A stretch of DNA of 17,505 nt from assembly GCA_023411225.1 (NCBI GenBank), contig JAEYPA010000182.1:1-17505 (forward strand), given 5' to 3'. The stretch comes from Bacillota bacterium (GTDB taxonomy: Bacteria > Bacillota > Clostridia > Lachnospirales > Lachnospiraceae). How positions within the stretch are numbered: position 1 is the first letter of the stretch; every line of letters starts with the position of its first letter. The position numbers and the translations under genes are program-made. This document shows, in pieces, positions 6,292-13,667 of the stretch. The notes under the pieces were generated by a model that was not told the DNA's origin, ran no database searches, and saw only the letters and a list, made by a program, of their open reading frames with translations.

Positions 6292-8724
6292 TTACATTAA
6301 GGACTGCTTAAACTGACTTCCCTTGACACTAGTCTCCTTAAATTTCTCAAATACAGGAGCAGGAGTTGTCAGAGTAGCTGCATAATCTGCCATTGGCTGG
6401 GAAGCAAGTCGAGTTTCGATTGGTTGCATAGTTAATGCCTTGCTACCTCTCTTACCAGGACATACATTAGCACAAGAACCACAACCGGTACAATCCATTA
6501 CAGATACTGTCATAGCAAATTTATAATCAGGAAGACCTGTCATTGGAAGGGTTGGATACTCAGGAGCATTCTTTGCTGCTTCTTCATCTAAGACAACAGG
6601 ACGAATTACTGCATGAGGACATACGTAGGAACAGAAATTACACTGGATACAATTGTCTGGATTCCAGGTTGGTACGTCAATTGCAACCCCACGTTTCTCA
6701 TAAGCAGCAGAGCCGCTTGGAATGGTTCCATCTGCATACTCAGTAAAGGCAGAGACTGGAAGATCATTTCCTGTCTGGGAGTTGACAGCTGCCTGAATGG
6801 TATTAACATATTTCACAACATCTTCTCTTCCACTAGTTGCCTTCTCATGTAAATCTTCGTATTTACAATCAGACCAGGATTCAGGTACCTTAATCTCAAC
6901 AATTGCCTTACATCCAGCATCAATAGCTGCATGGTTCATCTTAACAATATCTTCCCCCTTAGCGCTATAGGAGGCAGTAGCTGCATCCTTCATATACTGA
7001 ATGGCTTGGTCTGCCGGAATAATGTTAGCTAACTGGAAGAAAGCAGATTGGAGTACAGTATTGATTCTGCCACCTAAACCAGTTTCCCTACCAATCTTGA
7101 ATCCATCAATGGTATAGAATTTAATCTTGTGGTCAGCGATATATTTTTTCACCTGTCCAGGTAAATGGGTATCTAATTCTTCCTGTGACCAATTACAGTT
7201 TAATAGGAAGATACCTCCATCCTTTAAGTCCTGAACCATGTTATATTTATGAACATAAGCAGGGGTATGACAAGCAACAAAGTCAGCCTTATTAATCAAA
7301 TAGGTTGCTTTAATTGGGTCTTTACCAAAACGTAGATGAGAAATGGTAACACCACCTGATTTCTTTGAATCATAGTCAAAATAAGCCTGTACGTTTAAAT
7401 CAGTATGATCACCTATGATCTTTATAGAGTTCTTATTAGCACCTACGGTACCATCTGAGCCTAATCCCCAGAATTTACAGCTAATCGTACTCTTTGGTGT
7501 AGTATCTGGATTCTCTTTTCTTGGTAATGACAAATTAGTAACATCATCTACAATACCAATAGTAAATCTTTCCTTCTCCTCATTACGGTAAACTGCTATA
7601 ATGTCAGCAGAAGTAGTATCTTTAGAACCTAGACCATAGCGTCCACTGAATACAGGCGTATCCTTAAACTGAGAACCTCTTAAGGAAGCAACAACGTCCA
7701 TATATAATGGCTCTCCAAGTGCTCCTGGTTCCTTTGTACGGTCTAATACACTAATACTCTTTACTGTTTCTGGAATTACTGATAACAGATGCTTAGCACT
7801 AAACGGACGATACAGACGAACTTTGATTAAGCCCACCTTCTCACCAGCTGCCAAAAGATAATCAATGGTTTCTTCAATGGTATCACAAACAGATCCCATT
7901 GCAATAATTACTCTCTCTGCATCTTTGGCACCATAGTAATTAAACAAACCATAATCTGTGCCAATTCGCTTATTTACCTGCTCCATATAGTCTTCAACGA
8001 TAGCAGGTATTGCATTATAATATGTATTGGATGCTTCTCTTGACTGGAAGAATACATCTGGATTCTGGGCTGTTCCACGAATCACAGGATGCTCAGGATT
8101 AAGGGCACGTCGACGGAATTCATCTATCGCATCCATATCTACCATCTCTGCTAATTCATCATAATCCCAAACTTCGATTTTTTGAATTTCATGGGAAGTT
8201 CTAAAGCCATCAAAGAAGTGTAAAAATGGAACTCTTCCCTTTATTGCTGCTAGATGCGCTACTGCTCCTAAATCCATGGTTTCCTGAACATTGCTTGCAC
8301 ACAGCATAGCATATCCGGTTTGACGACATGCATACACATCAGAGTGATCTCCAAAAATGGAAAGTGCATGGGAAGCCACAGCACGGGCAGATACATGAAT
8401 TACACTTGGTAATAATTCTCCTGCCATCTTATACATATTAGGTATCATAAGTAAAAGTCCCTGAGATGCAGTATAAGTAGTGGTCAAAGCTCCTGCTTGA
8501 AGAGAACCGTGTACTGCACCGGCTGCTCCACCTTCTGACTGCATCTCTGTTAAGAGAACAGGCTGACCAAAGATATTCTTCCTTCCTTGGGTAGCCCACA
8601 TGTCAGTATAATCAGCCATAGGTGATGATGGGGTAATTGGATAGATTGCTGCTACTTCTGTAAATGCATAAGAAACATGAGCTGCAGCGGTATTACCATC
8701 CATAGTTTTTCTTTTCCTAGCCAT
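6292..8724 (-). CDS. nifJ: N-terminal open part of nifJ (810 residues), ending at the premature TAA
   Basis: If translation stops at 6292, this is the product. It holds the pyruvate/TPP-contacting first domain with Thr31 (ITPSS), Glu64 (QSEGG) and Arg114 (VSARA), at the same residue numbers as the catalytic residues of the Desulfovibrio africanus enzyme. Then come the CoA-binding region and domain III, and a ferredoxin-like domain with two 4Fe-4S motifs, CIQCNFCSYVCP and CTGCGSCANVCPG (roughly residues 690-760). It ends FKQSLM just before the domain that carries TPP and the proximal cluster. On its own it lacks the TPP domain, so it should not oxidise pyruvate. Confidence 0.8.
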   Translation of the reverse strand: MARKRKTMDGNTAAAHVSYAFTEVAAIYPITPSSPMADYTDMWATQGRKNIFGQPVLLTEMQSEGGAAGAVHGSLQAGALTTTYTASQGLLLMIPNMYKMAGELLPSVIHVSARAVASHALSIFGDHSDVYACRQTGYAMLCASNVQETMDLGAVAHLAAIKGRVPFLHFFDGFRTSHEIQKIEVWDYDELAEMVDMDAIDEFRRRALNPEHPVIRGTAQNPDVFFQSREASNTYYNAIPAIVEDYMEQVNKRIGTDYGLFNYYGAKDAERVIIAMGSVCDTIEETIDYLLAAGEKVGLIKVRLYRPFSAKHLLSVIPETVKSISVLDRTKEPGALGEPLYMDVVASLRGSQFKDTPVFSGRYGLGSKDTTSADIIAVYRNEEKERFTIGIVDDVTNLSLPRKENPDTTPKSTISCKFWGLGSDGTVGANKNSIKIIGDHTDLNVQAYFDYDSKKSGGVTISHLRFGKDPIKATYLINKADFVACHTPAYVHKYNMVQDLKDGGIFLLNCNWSQEELDTHLPGQVKKYIADHKIKFYTIDGFKIGRETGLGGRINTVLQSAFFQLANIIPADQAIQYMKDAATASYSAKGEDIVKMNHAAIDAGCKAIVEIKVPESWSDCKYEDLHEKATSGREDVVKYVNTIQAAVNSQTGNDLPVSAFTEYADGTIPSGSAAYEKRGVAIDVPTWNPDNCIQCNFCSYVCPHAVIRPVVLDEEAAKNAPEYPTLPMTGLPDYKFAMTVSVMDCTGCGSCANVCPGKRGSKALTMQPIETRLASQPMADYAATLTTPAPVFEKFKETSVKGSQFKQSLM

Positions 8725-8815
8725 TATATTTTATCCTCCTTGTAATATATTAAGAATTACCCAATATAGTTTCTCACAACAATATATGGAATAATCCAAC
8801 ACAGTTACCATATAG

Positions 8816-8844
8816 ATTTTATCATCGCAAAATAAAAATGTAAA
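8816..8844 (-). promoter_or_regulatory. Sigma-A-type promoter of nifJ
   Basis: On the minus strand, TTTACA (8844-8839) and TAAAAT (8821-8816) each match five of six consensus bases and are exactly 17 bases apart. Transcription would start near 8809, leaving a leader of about 85 bases before the ATG at 8724. No other good promoter is seen in the gap. Confidence 0.72.
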
Positions 8845-8866
8845 GTATTAATAGAGATATCACGTC

Positions 8867-8897
8867 TTGTGTATACAATTGTGTACAATTTAAACAA
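8867..8897. promoter_or_regulatory. Cluster of TTGT/ACAA interrupted palindromes between nifJ and tRNA-Gln
   Basis: Back to back are TTGTGTATACAA (8867-8878), TTGTGTACAA (8879-8888) and TTTAAACAA (8889-8897). The first two are TTGT...ACAA dyads with four- and two-base centres. The cluster starts 23 bases upstream of the nifJ -35 box and ends 15 bases before the tRNA -35 box, a position that suits an activator or repressor site. The half-sites recall redox-repressor Rex sites, but the spacing does not fit the usual 18-base Rex palindrome. Confidence 0.35.
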
Positions 8898-8912
8898 TTT
8901 AATAATTGGTGC

Positions 8913-8941
8913 TTGCATTTTTCTTATGCTTCGTATATAAT
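8913..8941 (+). promoter_or_regulatory. Promoter of tRNA-Gln
   Basis: A perfect -10 box TATAAT (8936-8941) lies 17 bases after TTGCAT (8913-8918), a -35 box that matches only the first three consensus bases. The start would fall near 8948, a few bases before the mature tRNA 5' end at 8954. Confidence 0.65.
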
Positions 8942-8953
8942 AAATTTTGCTGA

Positions 8954-9025
8954 TGGGCTATCGCCAAATGGTAAGGCCCTGGATTCTGATTCCAGTATCT
9001 GCAGGTTCGAATCCTGCTAGCCCAG
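8954..9025 (+). tRNA. tRNA-Gln, anticodon CTG
   Basis: A complete 72-base cloverleaf. The acceptor arms TGGGCTA (8954-8960) and TAGCCCA (9018-9024) pair, with discriminator G9025. The D stem is GCC/GGC, the anticodon stem CTGGA/TCCAG (8979-8983, 8991-8995) holds the loop TTCTGAT with anticodon CTG at 8986-8988, and the T arm is GCAGG-TTCGAAT-CCTGC (9001-9017). The CTG anticodon reads the glutamine codon CAG. CCA is not encoded and must be added after transcription. It is a lone tRNA gene with its own promoter and terminator, not part of a cluster. Confidence 0.96.
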
Positions 9026-9030
9026 TATAT

Positions 9031-9061
9031 AACTCACAACCAGGTGGTTGTGAGTTTTTTT
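9031..9061 (+). terminator. Intrinsic terminator of tRNA-Gln
   Basis: A perfect 11-base stem (AACTCACAACC at 9031-9041, complement at 9046-9056) with the four-base loop AGGT runs straight into seven Ts (9055-9061). It begins five bases after the tRNA 3' end. Confidence 0.92.
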
Positions 9062-9126
9062 ATTTCATAGACTTATCATCTTGTTGAATTCTATCATACC
9101 AGTACGGTTTGATGTTATCACGTAAT

Positions 9127-9173
9127 AAGGGCGTAACCCTTCTTGGACATCAGTCCTGGAAGTATACGCCCTT
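9127..9173 (-). terminator. Possible terminator of the GDPD gene
   Basis: AAGGGCGTA (9127-9135) pairs with TACGCCCTT (9165-9173), enclosing a 29-base loop that contains a second short stem GGAC/GTCC (9145-9156). It lies eight bases past the stop of the minus-strand gene. No true T-run follows on either strand, so it may instead be a 3' stabilising hairpin. Confidence 0.5.
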
Positions 9174-9180
9174 TAATATG

Positions 9181-11040
9181 CTATAATTCTATTTTGTCAT
9201 ACATATTGGTTGTAACAAAATCAATTCCTTTATTAAACAATCTCTTTGCTCTTTCCATATCATTTGCAGTTACCGTATATGCTCCTACTCTTAAACCTTT
9301 TGCATGAGCTTGTTCAATTCTAGTTTGAGTCACATTAGAATCAATAGGAACATTCATATTAATACCTAATCCCTTTGCTGTCTCAATGTTTGAATCAGTC
9401 ATATAACATAGCCAGTAGATATCAAGAGTTGAGTCAATACTTTTGAATTTCTTCATAGGATTAAGCCCACCTGTGATAATTGCCCTATTTTTTATACCTA
9501 CTTCATTAAGCAAATCCACTACCTTTTGATAACCTGTACTGCTTAAGCTCTTTATGTGAAGAACTGGTCTCACTCCATAAATCTTACATATATATAAGTA
9601 ATCCTTTAAGGTCGGAATGGTGAGCCCTTGATAAAGAGTATGGTTACTTCCACTGTTTATTGTTGCTTTTTGAAGCTCTTCATAGGTAAGGCTACTGACG
9701 GAACCAGATTGGTTGGTCGTCCTATCAATTGTATTGTCATGAATTAGTACCAGTACTCCATCCTTAGTTTCGTGTACATCACATTCAACCCCCATATACT
9801 TACCGCTTTCACCCGCTATCTTATAGGCTGGAATGGTATTTTCAGGTGCCACGGCACAACTTCCCATATGAGCAACAAATTGATTCTTAGTATATTTAAT
9901 ATCTGAATAATTTTTTACATTAAACTTCACAGTAGCTGTAGTTCCTACAGCATCCTTTGTCCTTACATATACAGAAGCATTGCCGGCTTTTAACGCTTTT
10001 ACAACTCCGGTGGAAGATACTGTAAGAACGCTTGTATCACTTGAGGCAAAGGTAAGACCTAAATTTGCCACCTCAATAGGGGCTACCACTGGGTTTAACT
10101 CATATGACTCTTTTACTACTAATTTCTGAACGGTAGTTGGTACTGCAATAGTAGTAAGTGTCTTTACTACATCTACTGTTATGTTCTTCTTAACACCCGT
10201 TCCGTCTGTAGAACTGGCTGTTATCTTGGCGCTTCCTAATGCAAGTGTCTGAATAACACCGCTTGCATTAACGGTAGCCACATTTGGATTGGAAGACTTA
10301 TAAGTTAGGGTTTTCTTATATGCGGTACTTGGACTTGCATTAAAGGAACCAGCCACTTTTTTCCCTGGTAAAGCTACAATCTTCGAAGTCCTTGTCGTTA
10401 TGGCTGCTACTGGTCGAAGCACATTAATCTTATACGTGGTATATTTTCCACTTCCATCCGCCGCCTTCACCTTAATGGTTACTGATGCACTACTTTTTCC
10501 GGCAGGAAGCCCTACTGCTTTCACAACACCTTTACTGGATACTGTTGCTATCTTCTCATTAGATGAGCTATATACCAAAGCTTTGTTACTTGCCTTAGAT
10601 GGTGATACAGTCGTCTTTAACTGTAAGGTCTTCCCAATAAAAAGATGATTATTAGATGCTTTTACACTAACCTTACTTACCTTTGTTCCTACCGTAATCT
10701 TAACAGAAACCTTCTTCTTACTTCCGTCTCTTGCAGTAGCGGTAATAACTGTTGTACCATTTCTTCTGGCTGTCACTTTACCTTTTTGGTTTACATAGGC
10801 TACAGATGGCTTAGAACTTGTCCATTTTAACTTTTTATATGTAGCATTGGACGGTGCAATGGAAGCCTTCAAACTCAATATACTTCCTCTTGTCATAGTC
10901 CTTTTGCTGTTAATTACATTAGTTATGGAGATTCTAGTTACCTTTTTTGATGCAGCCTGTACATTCTGTGCCGGTGCAAAAAAAGCGCAACCCACAAGAC
11001 AAAACACTGCTATAAATACAATCTGCCTGACTCTCTTCAC
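9181..11040 (-). CDS. Secreted Big_2 (Ig-like) repeat protein with C-terminal glycerophosphodiester phosphodiesterase domain
   Basis: A 619-residue exported protein. A signal peptide (basic MKRVRQ, hydrophobic 7-22, likely cleavage after AQNVQA near 29) is followed by four bacterial Ig-like Big_2 repeats at about 34-116, 120-208, 212-292 and 294-376; the VATVNASGV type of motif recurs in them. A GDPD TIM barrel fills 388-619. GDPD enzymes cleave glycerophosphodiesters to glycerol-3-phosphate and an alcohol. Catalytic landmarks are His391, PENT (399-402), Glu419 and Asp421 (VECDV) and His434 (IHDNT). Two usual residues differ: the HRG motif reads HMG (Met392) and the LEIK motif reads LHIK (His495), so activity may be altered. 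The GTG start at 11040 lies after AGGAGGGGG with a rather long gap. The gene stands alone. There is no LPXTG motif or C-terminal anchor, so it may be held by the Ig-like repeats or released. Confidence 0.9.
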   Translation of the reverse strand: MKRVRQIVFIAVFCLVGCAFFAPAQNVQAASKKVTRISITNVINSKRTMTRGSILSLKASIAPSNATYKKLKWTSSKPSVAYVNQKGKVTARRNGTTVITATARDGSKKKVSVKITVGTKVSKVSVKASNNHLFIGKTLQLKTTVSPSKASNKALVYSSSNEKIATVSSKGVVKAVGLPAGKSSASVTIKVKAADGSGKYTTYKINVLRPVAAITTRTSKIVALPGKKVAGSFNASPSTAYKKTLTYKSSNPNVATVNASGVIQTLALGSAKITASSTDGTGVKKNITVDVVKTLTTIAVPTTVQKLVVKESYELNPVVAPIEVANLGLTFASSDTSVLTVSSTGVVKALKAGNASVYVRTKDAVGTTATVKFNVKNYSDIKYTKNQFVAHMGSCAVAPENTIPAYKIAGESGKYMGVECDVHETKDGVLVLIHDNTIDRTTNQSGSVSSLTYEELQKATINSGSNHTLYQGLTIPTLKDYLYICKIYGVRPVLHIKSLSSTGYQKVVDLLNEVGIKNRAIITGGLNPMKKFKSIDSTLDIYWLCYMTDSNIETAKGLGINMNVPIDSNVTQTRIEQAHAKGLRVGAYTVTANDMERAKRLFNKGIDFVTTNMYDKIEL

Positions 11041-11107
11041 CTTGAATCAATCCCCCTCCTGTTATCTGTTATTATTTCATATTATCAATTTTAAACCTAT
11101 ATTGTGA

Positions 11108-11141
11108 ATTATACAAACACAAATTGTCTAAATTATGTCAA
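11108..11141 (-). promoter_or_regulatory. Tentative promoter elements of the GDPD gene
   Basis: On the minus strand there is a perfect TATAAT (11113-11108), but the only TTGACA (11141-11136) is 22 bases upstream instead of about 17. Either the -35 is weak and different, or an unusual spacing is used. The leader would be about 60 bases. Confidence 0.35.
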
Positions 11142-11164
11142 ATAAACATATTGTACACATATTT

Positions 11165-11194
11165 TTCACATAATATATCGTTATATTCTGTAAT
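11165..11194 (+). promoter_or_regulatory. Candidate promoter of sdaAB-sdaAA
   Basis: TTCACA (11165-11170) and TGTAAT (11189-11194) each match five of six consensus bases with 18 bases between. The start would lie near 11201, giving a leader of about 100 bases that contains the AT-rich hairpin at 11217-11251. The region is very AT-rich, so chance matches are likely. Confidence 0.4.
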
Positions 11195-11216
11195 ACTCAT
11201 TAGTATTCGGATAAAG

Positions 11217-11251
11217 TATTATTATTTACTAAAAAAATAGTAATAATAATA
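11217..11251 (+). other. AT-rich imperfect inverted repeat upstream of sdaAB
   Basis: A 15-base arm (11217-11231) and a 14-base arm (11238-11251) pair with a single bulged T around an A-rich loop. A smaller dyad AATACT-CATT-AGTATT precedes it at 11192-11207. Together they could be operator sites or leader hairpins of the serine dehydratase operon. The rest of the 261-base gap holds no gene that I can see. Confidence 0.4.
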
Positions 11252-11301
11252 TCATGAATATAAGGCTAATACACCATAATTTTTAAATGCGAGGATGAAT
11301 T

Positions 11302-11967
11302 ATGAATATATATGATATATTAGGACCAATCATGGTGGGACCATCCAGTTCCCACACTGCAGGCGCCTGCCGAATAGGCTATATAGCCAGACAACTTCTT
11401 GGGGAACCTGTAACAAAAGCCTCCATCTACCTACATGGATCATTTTTAAAAACAGCCCAGGGCCATGGAACAGACCGGGCAATAGTGGCTGGCTTACTTG
11501 GTATGAAGCCGGATGATATCAGGATTCCAGACAGTTATGACTATGCTAAGAAAGCTGGAATGAAGTTTATTTTTCACCCGATAGTATTAAAAGGGGTGCA
11601 CCCAAACAGCTGTCAACTTGTGCTAACAGGAAAGAAAACAACGGAGCTTACGGTCATAGGCTCCTCTCTGGGAGGTGGCATAATCAAGATTTGTAGCATC
11701 GATGATCTGGCAGCTAACTTTGGTGGGGATTACCCTACTTTACTTGTGCATAACGATGACTTGCCAGGCCATGTGACAGAGGTCTCTTCCGTACTGGCCA
11801 AATGTGACGTAAATATTGGTACTATGCAACTTTACCGTGACAATCGTGGTGGAAGAGCTGTCATGATTATAGAATGTGACCAGGAAGTTCCAACAGAGGC
11901 TATTGAACAGCTCTCCCATTTTCCAGGCATTCATAAAATCACATATCTAAGCTTGCAGGATGACTAA
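11302..11967 (+). CDS. sdaAB: L-serine dehydratase, iron-sulfur-dependent, beta subunit
   Basis: A protein of 221 residues, the smaller chain of the two-part bacterial L-serine dehydratase, which with the alpha chain deaminates L-serine to pyruvate and ammonia. It opens with the typical NIYDILGPIMVGPSSSHTAG. The N-terminal domain runs to about 145, followed by an ACT domain (about 148-221, VTEVSSVLAKCDVNIGTMQ) that in relatives may sense amino acids or join subunits. The ATG at 11302 follows GAGGAT seven bases upstream. The gap to the alpha gene is only 12 bases, so the two are co-transcribed. It points to use of serine as an energy source or for pyruvate supply. Confidence 0.95.
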   Translation: MNIYDILGPIMVGPSSSHTAGACRIGYIARQLLGEPVTKASIYLHGSFLKTAQGHGTDRAIVAGLLGMKPDDIRIPDSYDYAKKAGMKFIFHPIVLKGVHPNSCQLVLTGKKTTELTVIGSSLGGGIIKICSIDDLAANFGGDYPTLLVHNDDLPGHVTEVSSVLAKCDVNIGTMQLYRDNRGGRAVMIIECDQEVPTEAIEQLSHFPGIHKITYLSLQDD

Positions 11968-11979
11968 GAGGAGGAAAAA

Positions 11980-12852
11980 ATGAGTTTTCAATCAGTTGAG
12001 GAGATATTAGAAATATGTAATAAGGATCACTGCGATTTCTATGAAGCTGTATTAAAACAAGATATGATAGAAAGATGCGTTACAAAAGAAGATTCCATAG
12101 AAAAAATGAAAGAATTATATGATGCTATGCATCTATCAAAGAAACACTATGACGGAAAGCTTCGTTCCAAAAGTGGAATGTCAGGAGGAGACGGCGAAAA
12201 AGTAGAAAAGGCGTCAAAAAAGGGCATTTTAATTGGCGACTCCTTTATGGCTGAGATTATTGCTACTGCCTTAAAAATAACAGAATCCAATGCCTGCATG
12301 AAACGGATTGTGGCCGCTCCTACTGCCGGTTCCTGTGGAGTAGTTCCTGCTGTCTTCCTAAGCATGGAGCACCATCGTAAACTGCCCTATGAACATATGA
12401 TAAAAGGTTTATATGTAGTAGCTGGAATTGGCCAGGTTATTGTCAATCGGGCATTTATCTCCGGCGCGGAAGGTGGATGTCAGGCTGAGATTGGCTCTGC
12501 CTCTTCCATGGCCGCTGCAGGAGCCTGTTACCTAATGGGAGGAAGTGCTGAAGCCTGCTGTCATGCAGCCGCTATAGCCCTAAAGAATTTGATGGGACTC
12601 GCCTGTGATCCGGTAGCGGGGTTAGTTGAAGTGCCTTGTATCAAACGTAATGCTGCAGGCGCAGTGAATTCCATTGTTAGTGCTGATATGGCATTAAGTG
12701 GAGTGTTAAGTGCCATCCCTTGTGACCAGGTATTTGATGCCATGCGGGCTGTAGGTACAGCTATGCCTCCTTCCATTAGAGAAACTGCAGAAGGTGGCTT
12801 AGCAGTAACACCAAAAGGTCTTGAGATTGCAGAAAAAATAGAACATTACTAG
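11980..12852 (+). CDS. sdaAA: L-serine dehydratase, iron-sulfur-dependent, alpha subunit
   Basis: The catalytic chain, 290 residues, which binds an oxygen-sensitive 4Fe-4S cluster whose free iron activates the serine hydroxyl. RSKSGMSGGDGEK (62-74) and APTAGSCGVVPA (113-124) form the conserved active-site core. The three cluster cysteines are Cys167 (EGGCQAE), Cys209 (GLACDPV) and Cys220 (EVPCIKRN); the spacings of 42 and 11 equal those of the Legionella enzyme. The ATG at 11980 is preceded by GAGGAGG. The gene ends eight bases from the stop of the convergent hydrolase gene, with no terminator between them. Confidence 0.96.
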   Translation: MSFQSVEEILEICNKDHCDFYEAVLKQDMIERCVTKEDSIEKMKELYDAMHLSKKHYDGKLRSKSGMSGGDGEKVEKASKKGILIGDSFMAEIIATALKITESNACMKRIVAAPTAGSCGVVPAVFLSMEHHRKLPYEHMIKGLYVVAGIGQVIVNRAFISGAEGGCQAEIGSASSMAAAGACYLMGGSAEACCHAAAIALKNLMGLACDPVAGLVEVPCIKRNAAGAVNSIVSADMALSGVLSAIPCDQVFDAMRAVGTAMPPSIRETAEGGLAVTPKGLEIAEKIEHY

Positions 12853-12860
12853 TTGCAACT

Positions 12861-13667
12861 CTATAGAGACAAAAGCATTCTGGCTGTATTAGATAATAGA
12901 TTCTCTTTCTCCAAATCAGTAAGTGGTAGTGCCTTTACCGCTTCAATGGTATCAGTCTGGTCTCCCCAAGGAGAATCTGTTCCAAACATCATTCTGTCAC
13001 TACCATGAGTTTTTACAATCTGCACCAATAAATCCTTTGACAAAAACGGAATTGTATAGCTGATATCAAAGTATAGTTTGAGGCCTGCAAGTAAGTCTAA
13101 CACCTGCTGCCAGCAGCCAAATCCACCGGTATGTGCCAGAATCAATTTATTATCCACATTATCCTCAAGTTTTAATTCTTTATAAACTCTTAGGACTCTC
13201 TCTGGCGTACAATGTATAGGATTTGGTAACCCAATATCTATCCCTGCATGAGCCGAGATAATAAGATCCTGTTCCAGTGCATAGTCAATGATACGTAAAT
13301 ACTCGATATCATCAAAAAAGGTCTCCTGATAATCGGGATGAATCTTCACCCCTGGCAGGCCTTTTTCTTTTATATTTCTAAGATGTTCTTTGTAAGCCGA
13401 ATCCTTTGGATGGATTCCTCCAAAAGAAATCAGGTTATCTCTGACATTGATCTCCTCTGCAAAAGCCGTTACAGTATCATATTGTTCCGGCTTTGTTACC
13501 ACTGGTAGTACTACACTGTAATCTACCCCTGCTCTTTCCATGGAAGCTTGCAACCCCTCCACGGTTCCATTTGTATAAGCTTTAACCTGTCCCACATTTT
13601 CTAGTTTTTCCACAGTCCTGACCGCAATTTTCTCTGGCCAGATGTGAGTATGCATGTCAATAATCAT
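12861..13667 (-). CDS. Metal-dependent hydrolase of the amidohydrolase-2 family
   Basis: A TIM-barrel amidohydrolase of 268 residues (PF04909 type). The metal-binding set is visible: HxH in MHTH (His6, His8), VKIHPD (His110), SAHAG (His140), LAHTGG (His179) and GTDSPWG (Asp231). Family members include decarboxylases and hydrolases of small ring compounds; the substrate here cannot be predicted. Its ATG overlaps the TGA stop of the cation exporter gene as ATGA (13664-13667), so it is translated from the same mRNA by coupling. There is no signal peptide, so it is cytoplasmic. Confidence 0.88.
   Translation of the reverse strand: MIIDMHTHIWPEKIAVRTVEKLENVGQVKAYTNGTVEGLQASMERAGVDYSVVLPVVTKPEQYDTVTAFAEEINVRDNLISFGGIHPKDSAYKEHLRNIKEKGLPGVKIHPDYQETFFDDIEYLRIIDYALEQDLIISAHAGIDIGLPNPIHCTPERVLRVYKELKLEDNVDNKLILAHTGGFGCWQQVLDLLAGLKLYFDISYTIPFLSKDLLVQIVKTHGSDRMMFGTDSPWGDQTDTIEAVKALPLTDLEKENLLSNTARMLLSL

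Larger units (their letters stand above)
5200..8724 (-). pseudogene. nifJ: Pyruvate:ferredoxin (flavodoxin) oxidoreductase, interrupted by one in-frame stop
   Basis: Read through, this frame encodes a single-chain PFOR of 1,175 codons including both stops, the normal family length (about 1,170-1,190). PFOR splits pyruvate with CoA into acetyl-CoA and CO2 and passes electrons to ferredoxin; it is central to clostridial fermentation. All domains are present in order and in one frame, but codon 811 is TAA (6292-6294) where the family has Glu in LFEFSGACAGCGETP. Both sides of the stop are well conserved and no other stop or frameshift is seen, so the lesion is very recent, a sequencing error, or somehow tolerated. 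The ATG at 8724 has AAGGAGGA nine bases upstream. The gene has its own promoter and terminator and appears to be transcribed alone. Whether protein is made cannot be told from sequence. Confidence 0.85.

Noticed and set aside
6220..6294. Programmed readthrough or recoding of the nifJ stop
   Set aside because: The stop is TAA, which is not a known selenocysteine or pyrrolysine codon, TAA ends other genes in this window, and I saw no obvious recoding structure after it. A mutation or sequencing error is simpler.
5200..8724. nifJ as a natural two-subunit PFOR
   Set aside because: The break falls inside a conserved segment, all residues continue in the same frame, and no start codon lies before the essential CxxC.
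8867..8897. Canonical Rex operator
   Set aside because: The TTGT and ACAA half-sites are present, but no pair has the ten-base interval of the standard 18-base site, so only an unnamed regulatory cluster is reported.
9391..11040. Tandem DNA repeats in the GDPD gene
   Set aside because: The repetition is at protein level (Big_2 folds); the DNA of the repeats has diverged and shows no recent duplication.
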